Of a stretch of DNA of 64,000 nt, positions 1-9,653 are shown piece by piece. Source of the stretch: Tetranychus cinnabarinus (lineage: Eukaryota; Arthropoda; Arachnida; Trombidiformes; Tetranychidae). Below the pieces are notes generated by a model. That model was not told the origin of the DNA. It saw only the letters and a list, made by a program, of their open reading frames with translations, and made no database searches. The DNA lies in the NCBI GenBank assembly GCA_022266195.1, contig WHVY01000004.1:2993501-3057500 (forward strand). The letters are read 5' to 3'. The position numbers were made by a program, and so were the translations under genes. Position 1 is the stretch's first letter. Every line of letters starts with the position of its first letter.

Positions 1-148
1 TACCAAAGTGATGACCACAGCCCTTTTTACATCCACCGCATCCCCCATCAAAATAATCGTCATCTGAGCCTTTCCACCAAGACCATTCCTGGGTAACTTG
101 CACATAATAAAGCACAAGTAAAGTGTAACTCATCCATCGATGCTTCAT
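1..148 (-). CDS. Secreted Gly/Cys-rich protein, 5' part only
   Basis: A minus-strand frame opens with ATG at 148-146 and stays open for 49 codons to the window edge. Residues 1 to about 20 form a hydrophobic signal-peptide-like stretch (MSYTLLVLYYVQV core). A Trp-rich patch, an acidic DDDYFD patch and a Gly/Cys cluster with CGGCKKGCG spacing follow. It is not in a longer frame because the window cuts it. It lies head to head with the secreted gene starting at 1429. I do not recognise the family; the Gly/Cys/His composition could suit a cuticle, silk-associated or metal-binding secreted protein, but that is a guess. Confidence 0.5.
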   Translation of the reverse strand, partial: MKHRWMSYTLLVLYYVQVTQEWSWWKGSDDDYFDGGCGGCKKGCGHHFG

Positions 149-1428
149 GATGATTATTTTGGAATTAGCTTAACTCTTGGCTTCACTTTCATTGATGAAA
201 TTACATTTTGGATCCTATGGACTATTGAAGTAACTTAAATTACACTTTTAATGAGCTTTAATTTACTATACAATGGTTCACATAAGAGACTAAACTTGTG
301 TTGGGTTTGACTGGTAAACAAAAAATGTTTAGACTGACAGATTTTTTCCCTCTATCGATGATTATTCAGTCAAATTAGAGCAAACATCATCAAGCTAATT
401 TCCAATTTTTGTGTGAGTTAATTGTTGTATACATTAACGAATGAGGTAATCCTTATCTTCTCTCTATCTATTTAGGATCACTGGGTGAATCGGATATTAA
501 GATGTTTGTAACGTCAACAGAAAGTTCACCCAAAATCTCATTTATTCACTTTGTTCAATCTTTCTTACCTTTATGCTTTTATTTATTTTGCAGATTTGTC
601 TTCCGTTGATTGCAGATTTTCAAGGACTGGTTAATTGGCTAACAGCTTTTTAATTACCTCAACCCACAAACAAATATGCAGAAAAGAAGATGAGATGCTT
701 TGGATGAAGGAATCAATGATTTCAAATTGCGGAAAAAAGGTTAAAACAATAAAACGTTGGGTTATCTGTCAACTATCCTTACGCTTCAGTCAACAAATCG
801 ATTCGTACCTTGATAATCAATATAAACCTTTTTTACCAGCTAATTTATTTATCTTCACGGTTAGTTTTTTTCATCTTCTTTTTTCAACTGAAATTGTGAT
901 TTACCCACAAAAACTAACATTTACTTAATTTGATACTTAGTGAGGCTAAATATAGCGAAAATTTCTCTCCTTCACTTTTTCACCGTTAGATGATGATGAT
1001 GATCTTGATAGTGAAAGCTATGACTTTGGCTCTTGTTGGCTACAAATTTATTTCCCTCACCTTATAATTGTTATTTGATTTTTCTTGTAACACTCTGTGA
1101 TTATGAATCACATAATAAATTCTGGGTGTATAAGGTTTACTAAATCTTCATTATTCTATTTCAGTCGGCAATAACAATTGAGCGATTAACCAAACGAAGA
1201 TTTGACACTCATGAATCAAGGATATCAATAACTGTGCAATGAAAGTGAAGTACTAATAAGCTTTTATCCTGGTTAGCGGATTTCGGTAAAAGTGATCTAA
1301 GGCGCAAATATACGACTTATAAATAAGGTGACAATTTTCTTGAGTCGATTTAGTTTCATGTTGTTGATCGTGTAGTACAAACCTCTCAGCAAGGCCATTT
1401 TTTGCTGTCAAAGGAAGCATCAAGTCAA
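149..1428. other. Intergenic space between two divergent secreted genes
   Basis: About 1.3 kb of AT-rich sequence. It must hold the promoters of the minus-strand gene ending at 148 and the plus-strand gene at 1429. Small frames here (for example 635-928) have no signal peptide, no recognisable domain and biased AT-driven composition, so I do not call them genes. Confidence 0.6.
1318..1325 (+). promoter_or_regulatory. TATA box of the secreted gene at 1429
   Basis: The octamer TATAAATA lies about 110 bp before the ATG at 1429. A start site some 30 bp downstream would leave a short 5' leader of about 80 bp with no intron needed. The fit with the gene is good, but the motif is also easy to find by chance in AT-rich DNA. 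Confidence 0.45.
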
Positions 1429-2401
1429 ATGTTTCCTACAAAAGGATTAAGCTCAATTTTAATAGTGATTAGTGTAATAACCATTGTCAAATTGTGTCCA
1501 GCGTCAGCCGGAGAAAAAGATAAAGGTGGACATTCAATTGTCATGGATGGATCCAATTTAATATTGAAAGATCATGATAAAAAGAAAAAGGGTAACACAA
1601 TTGTGATCAAAGGAAGCAGCAGTGGATGCGAATGCTCGAAAAAAACAGTGCCAGTGCCATATCCAATCATGATTCCTCAGAAGGAGGTTAGTTAAATTGT
1701 AATTTCTCTATTATTTTTTCTTCATTACTGTTTTTGACTTTTGTACATTTGTGTTAGTTTTAAATGTTCGTGAATTTATCAATATAAGAAAAAATAACAA
1801 AAAGATAATACATGCAGAAGATGGTGAAGATACATCCTTCCGCTCTGTTTATCCGAGTAACCGTGAACTCAATGCGTTTTGGTAAATGAAATGTTATAGT
1901 CAAGTGAAACGTAAAACTGAAACAAATAACAATTTTAACCACTAACCAGTTTACTTTTGGTGTTAACTGAACCTGATTGAATGTAAACAATTGATTTTAC
2001 CGACCAAATTGGAAAAAATTTCAATTTATTTATACTCTAAAACGTAAATTTATTCATGAAAATCGATTCTAATGAGAAATTGGTTATTCAAATTTTTCTC
2101 AGGTTCAAATTTTCGATCTCATCTAATTGAATTTTAAATAATTATCTTATTTTAGGTTAAATATGTTCATGTCCCGGTTCATCATGGTGGTAGTGGTTGG
2201 CTTGGTGGACATGGTATGATGCCTGATGGATTTGCTCGATCAGATCAAATTTTATCCGAACATATGGAGCGTCCTTTGGTGGGAATTGGGGAGAAGCTTG
2301 GTGTTGACTATGATTTTTTGAGCAATAGTGAACATCGAATGGAAAATGATCCTTCAATTATGCCTGTAGAATTGAGCGAAATGCCCGTTAATCCGTATTG
2401 A
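1429..2401 (+). CDS. Small secreted protein, two exons
   Basis: Exons 1429-1686 and 2156-2401, with donor GTTAGT at 1687 and acceptor TTTTAG at 2155, phase 0. The product is 167 residues. ATG 1429 is chosen because residues 1-28 are a clear signal peptide ending near PASAG; the TTG 27 bp upstream is not needed. The mature part has a Lys-rich stretch (KDHDKKKKG), one CEC pair, a VPVPYPIMIP proline/valine motif and a His/Gly segment (VPVHHGGSGWLGGHG), then an acidic, Met-containing tail. AATAAA follows near 2467. I recognise no domain. The Pro-Val and His-Gly motifs recall insect or mite cuticle-associated proteins, but this is only an impression. Confidence 0.7.
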
Positions 2402-2763
2402 AAATATGGTTGATCTGGTCTCAAGTTGAAAAAAGCCATAAATGTTAAAAATTATTATTTCTATTGAAATAAAACAAATTGATTCTGTAATTTCTTAATT
2501 TCATAAATATTTATTAGTTTTTTGGCATATTTTAATTGTTTCAACAAAAAGAAGGTCAATGATAAACAGAATTTATAGAAGTTAACAGATAGAAGGCACA
2601 TTGAAATACCAATAATTGGTCAACTCAATTATAGATAATCTCTTGATTGGCACCAAAGTAAACATTATACTTTAACTAGTAATCGTTTTCATTTGAATTT
2701 AATAAATTTTGCATTGATTTGAACCTTTCTTGGACTCTCTTGTCAAATATTCTTGATTATAAG
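2402..2763. other. Convergent 3' intergenic spacer
   Basis: About 360 bp between the 3' ends of the secreted gene (+) and Mextli (-). It holds the plus-strand AATAAA near 2467 and AT-rich 3' UTR sequence. I see nothing else in it. Confidence 0.6.
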
Positions 2764-4934
2764 TTAAGCAACTGCAGATTCAACTGAATTAGCTCGCGTT
2801 TGTCGTGGCTTTCGAGCTATATCCGGAATTTGCTGAGCAACAATCTTCACGTCATCTGGTGGAATTTTGCATATCTTTGATTTTGAACACTTTAACAAAA
2901 AATCACGATCATAAACAATTTTCTTTGCATTTAAGGCATCTTTTCGATTCATAGGTATGGATTGAATTCGATTCCCAGTAGCAAGAGATCCATGAGAAGC
3001 AGATTTTTGGTACATGTTCTCTTTTGTTGAATCTTTGTTGGCTTGTTTTTGAACAAAAGAACTTGTACCCAAATTACCCCATTCATCATTTTTGGTAACC
3101 TTTGTCAAATTTCCATTTGAACTATTGAGAGGTTTTAACTGGATCACAGAAAGATCAGAGTCACTGCTTTCGCTTGGCTCACGAGATTCATTTTTGGATG
3201 AACCAGAAAATTTTTTGAAGAGGAAATGGTCTTCAAGAACGGTTCTTGCTTCGAGAGCCAATTTTGGTACTGAGCTAGCAATTATCACGATATCATTTCC
3301 AATGGAAATAGTTTGCATATGAGGAGTATTAGGCTCTTCATTAGACAAAAGCTTATTAACAGCTGGGGAGCTTGCTGATGTAATATTCCGAGTTTGGTTT
3401 AGTTGATTTGTTTGAGTTTGTTGATCACAAGGTATGGGCGAGGCGTTTCGTTTAATTGTATCTTCGATGTAATACTTTGCTTTATTGATGGAAGATTCAT
3501 CGGGACCAGTTATCTGAAGCAACCTGTCTTTAGCTCCTGGGTTGACTGTAAAATAAAAAAAAAATTTAGTATACTTGTAAAAATGTGTAAGCTAGTTTAA
3601 TTCGAGCATGAGTAATTTCGTGCAAAAATGGTCATATGAATTTATGGGAAAAGTTAAACATTCAATAAAATGACCTTAAAATCATTAGAAAGCAGTTAAA
3701 ATGGCATTTAAGAACTTTTTGAGTAAACATCAGGCTGTTAGACACAGGCTGTAGATTCAAGGCTGTTAAAAATTATTATTTTAGGAAAATATTTCAGATA
3801 GCAATGATAAATGTTAAACGCTATCTTGATTGATTATTAAAAATTGATAGAGAAAGACAACCTCTTTGAAAAGATATGACAGTATCACTTAATTCTTCAA
3901 TAAGATGAACTCGCCTTCCTTTGATTCCCATGACTAGTTACAACGAAATAACACCGAAAGAATTGTTTCAAAATAATTTAAAGATAGATCAATGTAATTA
4001 TCGATAATAAACGGATGTTTAACACCTGCTTACCTTTTCCTGAGTCACTATTTTTAATGACAAATTCATCTTTCAGAAAGTTTTTTCCGGGAACTTTTAC
4101 AGGTTTTTGAAATTTCCCTGAATTTTTGATGATATCTTCTGATGATAATGGTGCTATAACAGTATCATCAGACTCTTGCGAAGATTGACTACCATTGGAA
4201 GGAATTATAGGGGAAGAAGTAGAGGTGGTCAGGTTCACATGAGTTGGCTGATTTACGCGTTGAGAATTAGAAAGAGGCATTTTCTTTTTATCATAAAAAG
4301 CAGCGTGATCATCAGTAGTGCCCCAATTACCAGCTCTAAGTTCAACCACTTCTAACAGCTTAGTTCGACTGGATGGGTCAAGCTTAGTATTACGAGAGAG
4401 ATTCCGGATGGTGTTGAAATAATGGTTCAAGGCTTCTTTGTAATTCCCTCGGTCCAACTCTTTGCCCTTATTCTTGAGATATTTGCAAACCTCTGTGACA
4501 AGGCCAGCATCAACGCTATCATTATTGGAAGCAACTTCCAACATCTCCAGAATCTTTAAAGGAGCTGATGATGAATAAAGCATGGTAAATAAAAAAGAAA
4601 AGCAAAAAAAAAGAAAAGAAAATTAAAACAATGAAACAAGATAAAATAAATTAGACGCAAAAATAGTTAACAGTACCATCGATGGAAGCTAACTGTACAT
4701 ACCTTTCGATGTTAACGTAATTTCCTGGCTTAAAATTTGTCGCGCATCGAGTTTGGGTGATGATTCACATGTCGGCATTTTAAGGGTCGACTCCGCATTT
4801 CGGGGCTGGGTATCACTTTTGATGAGATTATTAACCATCGGTGAATCTTGATCTACTTTGCTTATCAGATTTCTAAACATTACGAGTCTACTAGGTTCAA
4901 AGTGCAGCAGCTTTTGCTTTGTCTTTGTTGCCAT
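2764..4934 (-). CDS. mxt: Mextli-like eIF4E-binding KH-domain protein
   Basis: Four exons join in frame: 4934-4703, 4564-4034, 3933-3862 and 3545-2764, giving 538 residues. All three introns are phase 1 with GT-AG borders. The N-terminal half carries the helical, MIF4G-like region of Mextli, ending in the conserved stretch LRAGNWGTTDDHAAFYD. A KH domain follows (about residues 255-320), with a GIKG loop encoded by the 72-bp third exon. Near the C-terminus YDRDFLL (about 490-496) fits the canonical eIF4E-binding consensus Tyr-X4-Leu-hydrophobic. Mextli bridges eIF4E, eIF3 and RNA to promote translation in the cytoplasm. A donor-like site near 5320 on this strand suggests a spliced 5' UTR. The KH plus eIF4E motif combination makes the assignment fairly firm. 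Confidence 0.85.
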
Positions 4935-6510
4935 GGTTTCTTATTTTTGCTTAAATTCTTTTTTGACTCTCTGGATTAAGGTTCGCCTCCTATTGACAAA
5001 TAATTTCGTTAACTTTCCAAATTTTGTGCTTGTCAAATTATTAGCTATTTCAAGTGGATTTAATTGTCTTCAGTCTTTAGTCTTAGATTTCTTGAACTCT
5101 CTAAAGTAATTCCTAAACAGAAGAAATAGATTTATCAATTTAAATTGTCACCATTAAACTTAAGCTAATTGGTAAGCAGCAAATCTTTGACTCTCACATT
5201 TAAACTAAAATAAGAAATAGCTCAGTTCTCAGTAACTCGTTATTTGCTGATAAATTGAACCGAAATCTATTTCCATGACAGATTTTACAGTTCTATCAGG
5301 ATAAGAAATGGTACTTACAATTTTTATATCGATATGGCTTGATGAGAGTCCATTTTGATGGTCATTTGATGTTGTTTAATATATCACAGAAAATATGAAC
5401 AGAAGAAAAGAAGCAATTCTCGGTGTTCGTTGAAGAAGAGATGAATTCCTCGGAGATGAATGTTTACAATATGACGTTGACTGGTAATGATGATGAAGAC
5501 TACTGGAGAGAGTGGAGATGAAGACGAAAAGGAGGAGAATGATGGTTCAGTTGTTGATTAGGAGAAAAAAACGATCACAAAATGAATACTTACATTGTAA
5601 TAAGATGAGTGGGAAAGAATAAAGATGATGAAATGAATTGGAAAGATGTTAAATTAATTCAAATGGAGGCTGTTAATTGATGGAATGTTTGGTAACGTTT
5701 AGAGACAGACTGATGACGAGCTCCAAAAACTAAATAATCAAATACATTTCTCTCCCATCATCAACAGCAGCAGCATTAATAATCATGATAAGAAACAATT
5801 GATAAAATGAAAGACTTGTCTTGTAAGTGTTGAAGGAGCGGAGATACACAACTATGTCAAAGTAATGTCCATTTGTGGTTAGAAAGAGGCAAAGTTCAAC
5901 AATAACTCTCCCAAATATAGATAATGGATAAAATTTGATACAATTTAAAGTAAAGAACTCAAGAAAAAATAATAATTTGTATGAATATCATTTTATCCGT
6001 GTAATACTCAAGTTTTTACAACCGCTACATGTTATCAGCAATGTTTGCTAATGGTTTGTCTGTTTGGTTGTTGTTTATACTTGAGACTCAAAAACCAGCT
6101 TGTTTAGTCAGCTTAACCAGAAATCTCAAACCAGGTTCAATCAATTTCCAATTACAGATCCATGTTTAGGCTCAACTCGAACTTGAAGTCAGGTCATTTT
6201 ATCCGATAAATTTGGTACTAATGAACAAGTTGATCAAGTCTGTTTACCTCACTCTCTTCTCTCCCTTTTCATCTTTCTTTCTGCTTCTTCAACACACTTG
6301 ATAGTCTTGGTTGTCTCCTTACTGCTGGTTTCCTTCTCTTTTTGTTATTTTTCCTCTTCACCATTCAATTATTCAACTCATTCTCATTCCTGTTTTTATT
6401 CAGATTCATTCATTTCTCTCTGAACCCTTCAATAACTAGTTTTTTGTTTTGTTCAGTCAATTATTGGTCAACCATTGTGAATCAATTAATTTTTCTATAC
6501 CACAAAAATC
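4935..6510. other. Mextli upstream region and start of PEX19 duplication
   Basis: The part to about 5560 probably holds 5' UTR and promoter of Mextli (-): a minus-strand GTAAGTACC donor lies around 5321. From 5857 onward the sequence is duplicated at 9654 and represents the upstream and 5' UTR region of the PEX19 copies. No coding frame with support is present; the 63-codon frame at 6342 lies in the pyrimidine-rich leader. Confidence 0.55.
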
Positions 6511-7647
6511 ATGGACCAACGGGAGGAAGCTAATGACAGTGAATTGAGTGATTTGCTTGCTAGTAAGTTAAAAATCATCTGTTCTTAATTAATTCTTAAT
6601 TTAAACTAACCACTAAACCCTTATTTTTCTCTATTGTCCTTACTTTTAGGTACCTTAGATGATTTCTTTAGGCCATCATCGTTTAGACCGGAAAATGATG
6701 CCGAGACATGATGGAATACTGACCGATTTCATTGAAAAGGAGCCTCAGTTAAGAGAACAATGGCAAAAACTTAGTGAATCATGTAAATTATCAGGTAATA
6801 TAGCGTTAATCAGTTATAAATTTCATTCTTTATATCGCAAAAATATTTTTAACTAATGTTTCTCCCTATTCCTTGTTTCCTTTCTCTGTCATTGCTGTAT
6901 TGTGATATCTCATCAGCTGATTCTGATGAAGCTTTTGAAACACTTAGTGAAACATTGAAAAGTCTATCTGAATCAGCAAAATCAATCAATGATGAAAACG
7001 ATATTTCGGAAGAAGAATTATCTCGATTATGGAATAAGCTTGGTGTCTCAAATGAAGGAAATGCAAATGGGGAAGGCTTTGAACCAGCAGTTTTCTCCCT
7101 TGTTACCAATTTAATGCAAAATTTGCTTTCCAAGCAAGTTTTATACCCGTCAATTAAAGATCTGAGTGAACGGGTAATTTATTATTTTATTATTATTATT
7201 AATCACAATTTATTTTTGTATCAATTGAGACACAAAAAGATTCACCTTCTTCTCGGTATGACAAACATTAATTTTCAATTAACCTGAATGAGTCTCGAAG
7301 AGATTTTAATATACTCTATCTTCTTCTCTTTCTATTGACCAGTATCCAATTTGGATTGAGGAACATCGGACTGAACTGGACAATAAAGATTTGGACCGTT
7401 ACACCAAGCAACTTAACTTAATGAAACAAGTTTGCATTGAATTTGAGGCAGAAAATGAATCCGATTCCTCCGAAGTTAAAGACTCAAGATTCCAAAAGAT
7501 CCTGAGTATAATGCAAGAAATTGTGGCTCACCACCTAAGGAATCGGTCGGTGATGTTCCCGATATGGGATCAGACCTTGATTTTAGCAAATTATCTGAAA
7601 TGGCCGGTGGAAGTGGTGCTTCTGAACAAGGCTGTTCCGTAATGTGA
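6511..7647 (+). pseudogene. PEX19 pseudogene (left copy)
   Basis: Exons correspond to 6511-6562, from 6650, the middle exon near 6920-7173, and 7343-7647. Compared with the intact copy, exon 2 has lost roughly 180 bp (most of the Ser/Pro-rich segment) plus a short piece after GCCGAGA, and an in-frame TGA appears at 6709-6711. The last exon lacks 7 bp near 7519, which shifts the frame and removes the C-terminal CAAX box. Splice sites of introns 1 and 3 survive. The promoter-side duplication is long enough that it may still be transcribed. At most it could give a peptide of about 37 residues. Confidence 0.88.
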
Positions 7648-7677
7648 TACTATTTTATATTGTAATTATAAAATGTG

Positions 7678-7784
7678 AGTAGTAGGAAAATGCCATCCCT
7701 GGCTCACTACCCAAACCGGTTTACCAGAAATGTGAAAATAAGCAAATGAACAAAACTTTTTCAGCATGTCATTTTCCTACTACT
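7678..7784. mobile_element. 107-bp MITE in the PEX19 pseudogene 3' flank
   Basis: The element begins AGTAGTAGGAAAATG and ends with the exact reverse complement CATTTTCCTACTACT. It is flanked on both sides by AATGTG (7672-7677 and 7785-7790). The duplicate locus has a single AATGTG at 11931-11936 and no element, so that copy is the empty site. It has no coding capacity and must have been moved by a transposase supplied elsewhere. Its interior contains a degenerate version of the palindrome seen at 9223-9270. Confidence 0.85.
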
Positions 7785-7837
7785 AATGTGTAAATAAATA
7801 AATAGAAATGGTGAACGACTGATGACATTAAAGTGTA

Positions 7838-8325
7838 CAAAGTTGATTGATTTAGCAAAAAAAGTGGTGCAAATTTTCACTTGATAAATCTATTTTAAAG
7901 CCTGATATCAACTCAGTTTGTTTAAATTAATCAGCCACTAAATATACTCGTGAATCCAATTAAATTTAAATTTTGATTTATTCAGATGAGTTGAAATTTT
8001 CATCAATGGCAAGCATAAATAAAAAAAATGTGGATTATTTCTCGAGTCGCTTATAATTTAATGCATTACTTTTTTATTTCAACTCATTAACATTACATGA
8101 TCAAGTTTGACATTTTTAATGAAATTGTTCATTGCCCATGAAAGAGCAACAATCATAGGTCATTCCTTAAAGTCTGGTTAAACTGAGTAAAATGAAATGA
8201 AACAGTTTGACATATCGACACACTGTTTCATTTCTGCGCTCAAGTTTGACCTTTCACGCACAGAGTTGCTGAGTTGAACCTAGCATTTGTTCAACCGGTT
8301 TCCAAGCCAATGCCAATTTGTACCT
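7838..8325. other. Spacer after the left PEX19 copy
   Basis: About 490 bp of AT-rich sequence between the end of the duplicated block and the minus-strand basic ORF. I see no gene, repeat or RNA in it. Confidence 0.5.
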
Positions 8326-8898
8326 TTAGATGCACATCATGATCCATTTTGCAATCTTGAACAATCTACGGATTCTTTTCCTATTCTTTCTCTTAGTTAA
8401 CTTTGAACATTTCTTGAGCAACTTGGTTGACTTCTTGATGAAACGTGAACGCTTCTGGTTAGACTCTTGTTGCCCACCTTTCATCTTTTTGTCAATTTTC
8501 TTGTATGCTTTGTACAGCCAGCTGAAATCAAAGTTGAGAGTCAAGGACAAATTTATTTGCAAATGTAAAGGTTTATCGCTAAAACCTTTAGATTTGTCAA
8601 TTTTTTTCTGCCCTGAGTTATTCAACTGAATCTCACTTTCACTTGAAGTTGATGCGATTACATGATCGCCATTGTGCGCAGGTGATCTATGACGACACAC
8701 TTTTGACGAGTGCGCATGCGCAGCTCCCTCGTTGGGCGTTCGCTTCACGTAAGTTTTGAACGCCTTTATCATTTTACTACCCAAAAGGGATTCGAACGCG
8801 GATCTTATTTTCATTTTGTAGCTTTTCGCTATATAATTGAAGGTCGCTATCTCTTTATATAAACTTTGCTTTTTGAACTGTAGGTCACGTGATTTCAT
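8326..8898 (-). CDS. Hypothetical basic protein (190 aa)
   Basis: A single uninterrupted minus-strand frame with an ATG at 8898. The product is strongly basic: the C-terminal third is almost all Lys/Arg clusters (KKSTKLLKKCSKLTKRKNRK). The middle has a Ser/Glu-rich patch and the N-terminus a KSYKMKIRSAFESLLG helix. I recognise no domain and no signal peptide. The GC content of the central part is higher than the surroundings (for example around 8650-8760), which slightly favours real coding sequence. It sits alone between the two PEX19 copies. Lys-rich composition could reflect a nucleic-acid-binding role, or merely an AT-rich chance frame. Confidence 0.4.
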   Translation of the reverse strand: MKSRDLQFKKQSLYKEIATFNYIAKSYKMKIRSAFESLLGSKMIKAFKTYVKRTPNEGAAHAHSSKVCRHRSPAHNGDHVIASTSSESEIQLNNSGQKKIDKSKGFSDKPLHLQINLSLTLNFDFSWLYKAYKKIDKKMKGGQQESNQKRSRFIKKSTKLLKKCSKLTKRKNRKRIRRLFKIAKWIMMCI

Positions 8899-9653
8899 CA
8901 GTCAAGTCCGTCAAACAGGAATTGCTATTCACTAGCTTTACCTGCTACCTTACATGTTGTTGTTCTTATACAAACTTTCTTTATATAAACTACCTTGCAA
9001 AGAGTATAACAAGAGGTGGCGCGAAATTTTAAATATTTTTTGAGGTAAGGATAGGGAAAAGAAACAGAACGCGATGGCGCCACTAATAATCCTTTTAATT
9101 TTTATTTTATTTTTACAACTTTTTCTGTCAAATTGACTCCTGTTTAATTGTTTAAATTAATTGTGAATTAAATACTTAAGTATCTTAAATTAGTTTCTAT
9201 ACATTAATGACCAGCCCTCGTACCATTTCTGGCTCAAAGCGAAACCGGTTTCGCGATGAGCCAGAAATGGCTTTTTTATACTACTCAAGATCATTTGACA
9301 CTTTGTCGAGTTAACTCTTGACACCAAAAACAAAAGCTCCAGAAGATGTGTTGTGGCCAATTAAATCATTAGTTAGGCCTAAAGATACAATTGAGATGAC
9401 CAGTAAGCTATGCGTGCTAATGGTGAAGAGTTGTCACAGTGAAAAATAAAAGAGTTGAAGATCAACGAAAAACTGGTAGGCACTGATATGGATTCAATAA
9501 GATGTCAGAATTTTTTCGCACCATAATTGCGAAAAGTTATTTTGTTAGAAAATATTCCTACCATAGGAGTTGCTGCTCCATCAGCAATATGACCAACTAA
9601 TAAATTTACTATTTATTTAACAATATACCGGCATTGTTAGAAGTTGATTTATT
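8899..9653. other. Spacer before the right PEX19 copy
   Basis: About 750 bp without a supported gene. It contains the palindrome at 9223-9270, described separately, and otherwise AT-rich sequence. Confidence 0.5.
9223..9270. repeat. 48-bp near-perfect palindrome
   Basis: The arms CCATTTCTGGCTCA and TGAGCCAGAAATGG are exact reverse complements. They enclose the perfect 14-bp palindrome CGAAACCGGTTTCG with only 3-base offsets on each side. The core AAACCGGTTT and the CCTGGCTCA arm also occur in the MITE at 7678-7784, so this is probably the relic or core of a related element. TACTACTC follows a few bases downstream, resembling that element's terminus. Confidence 0.7.

Larger units (their letters stand above)
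5857..7837 (+). repeat. Left copy of a direct duplication of the PEX19 locus
   Basis: This block matches 9654-11983 base for base over long runs. It covers about 650 bp upstream of the ATG, all exons and introns, and the 3' flank to the shared stretch ending GACATTAAAGTGTA. The left copy is shorter because of a deletion in exon 2, deletions in the last exon and 3' UTR, and it carries an extra 107-bp element at 7678-7784. The unit does not include the 1.8 kb between the copies, so this is not a simple tandem duplication of everything in between. Confidence 0.9.

Noticed and set aside
635..928. 97-codon plus-strand frame
   Set aside because: AT-driven composition, no signal peptide at the start, no domain; lies in the promoter interval of two secreted genes.
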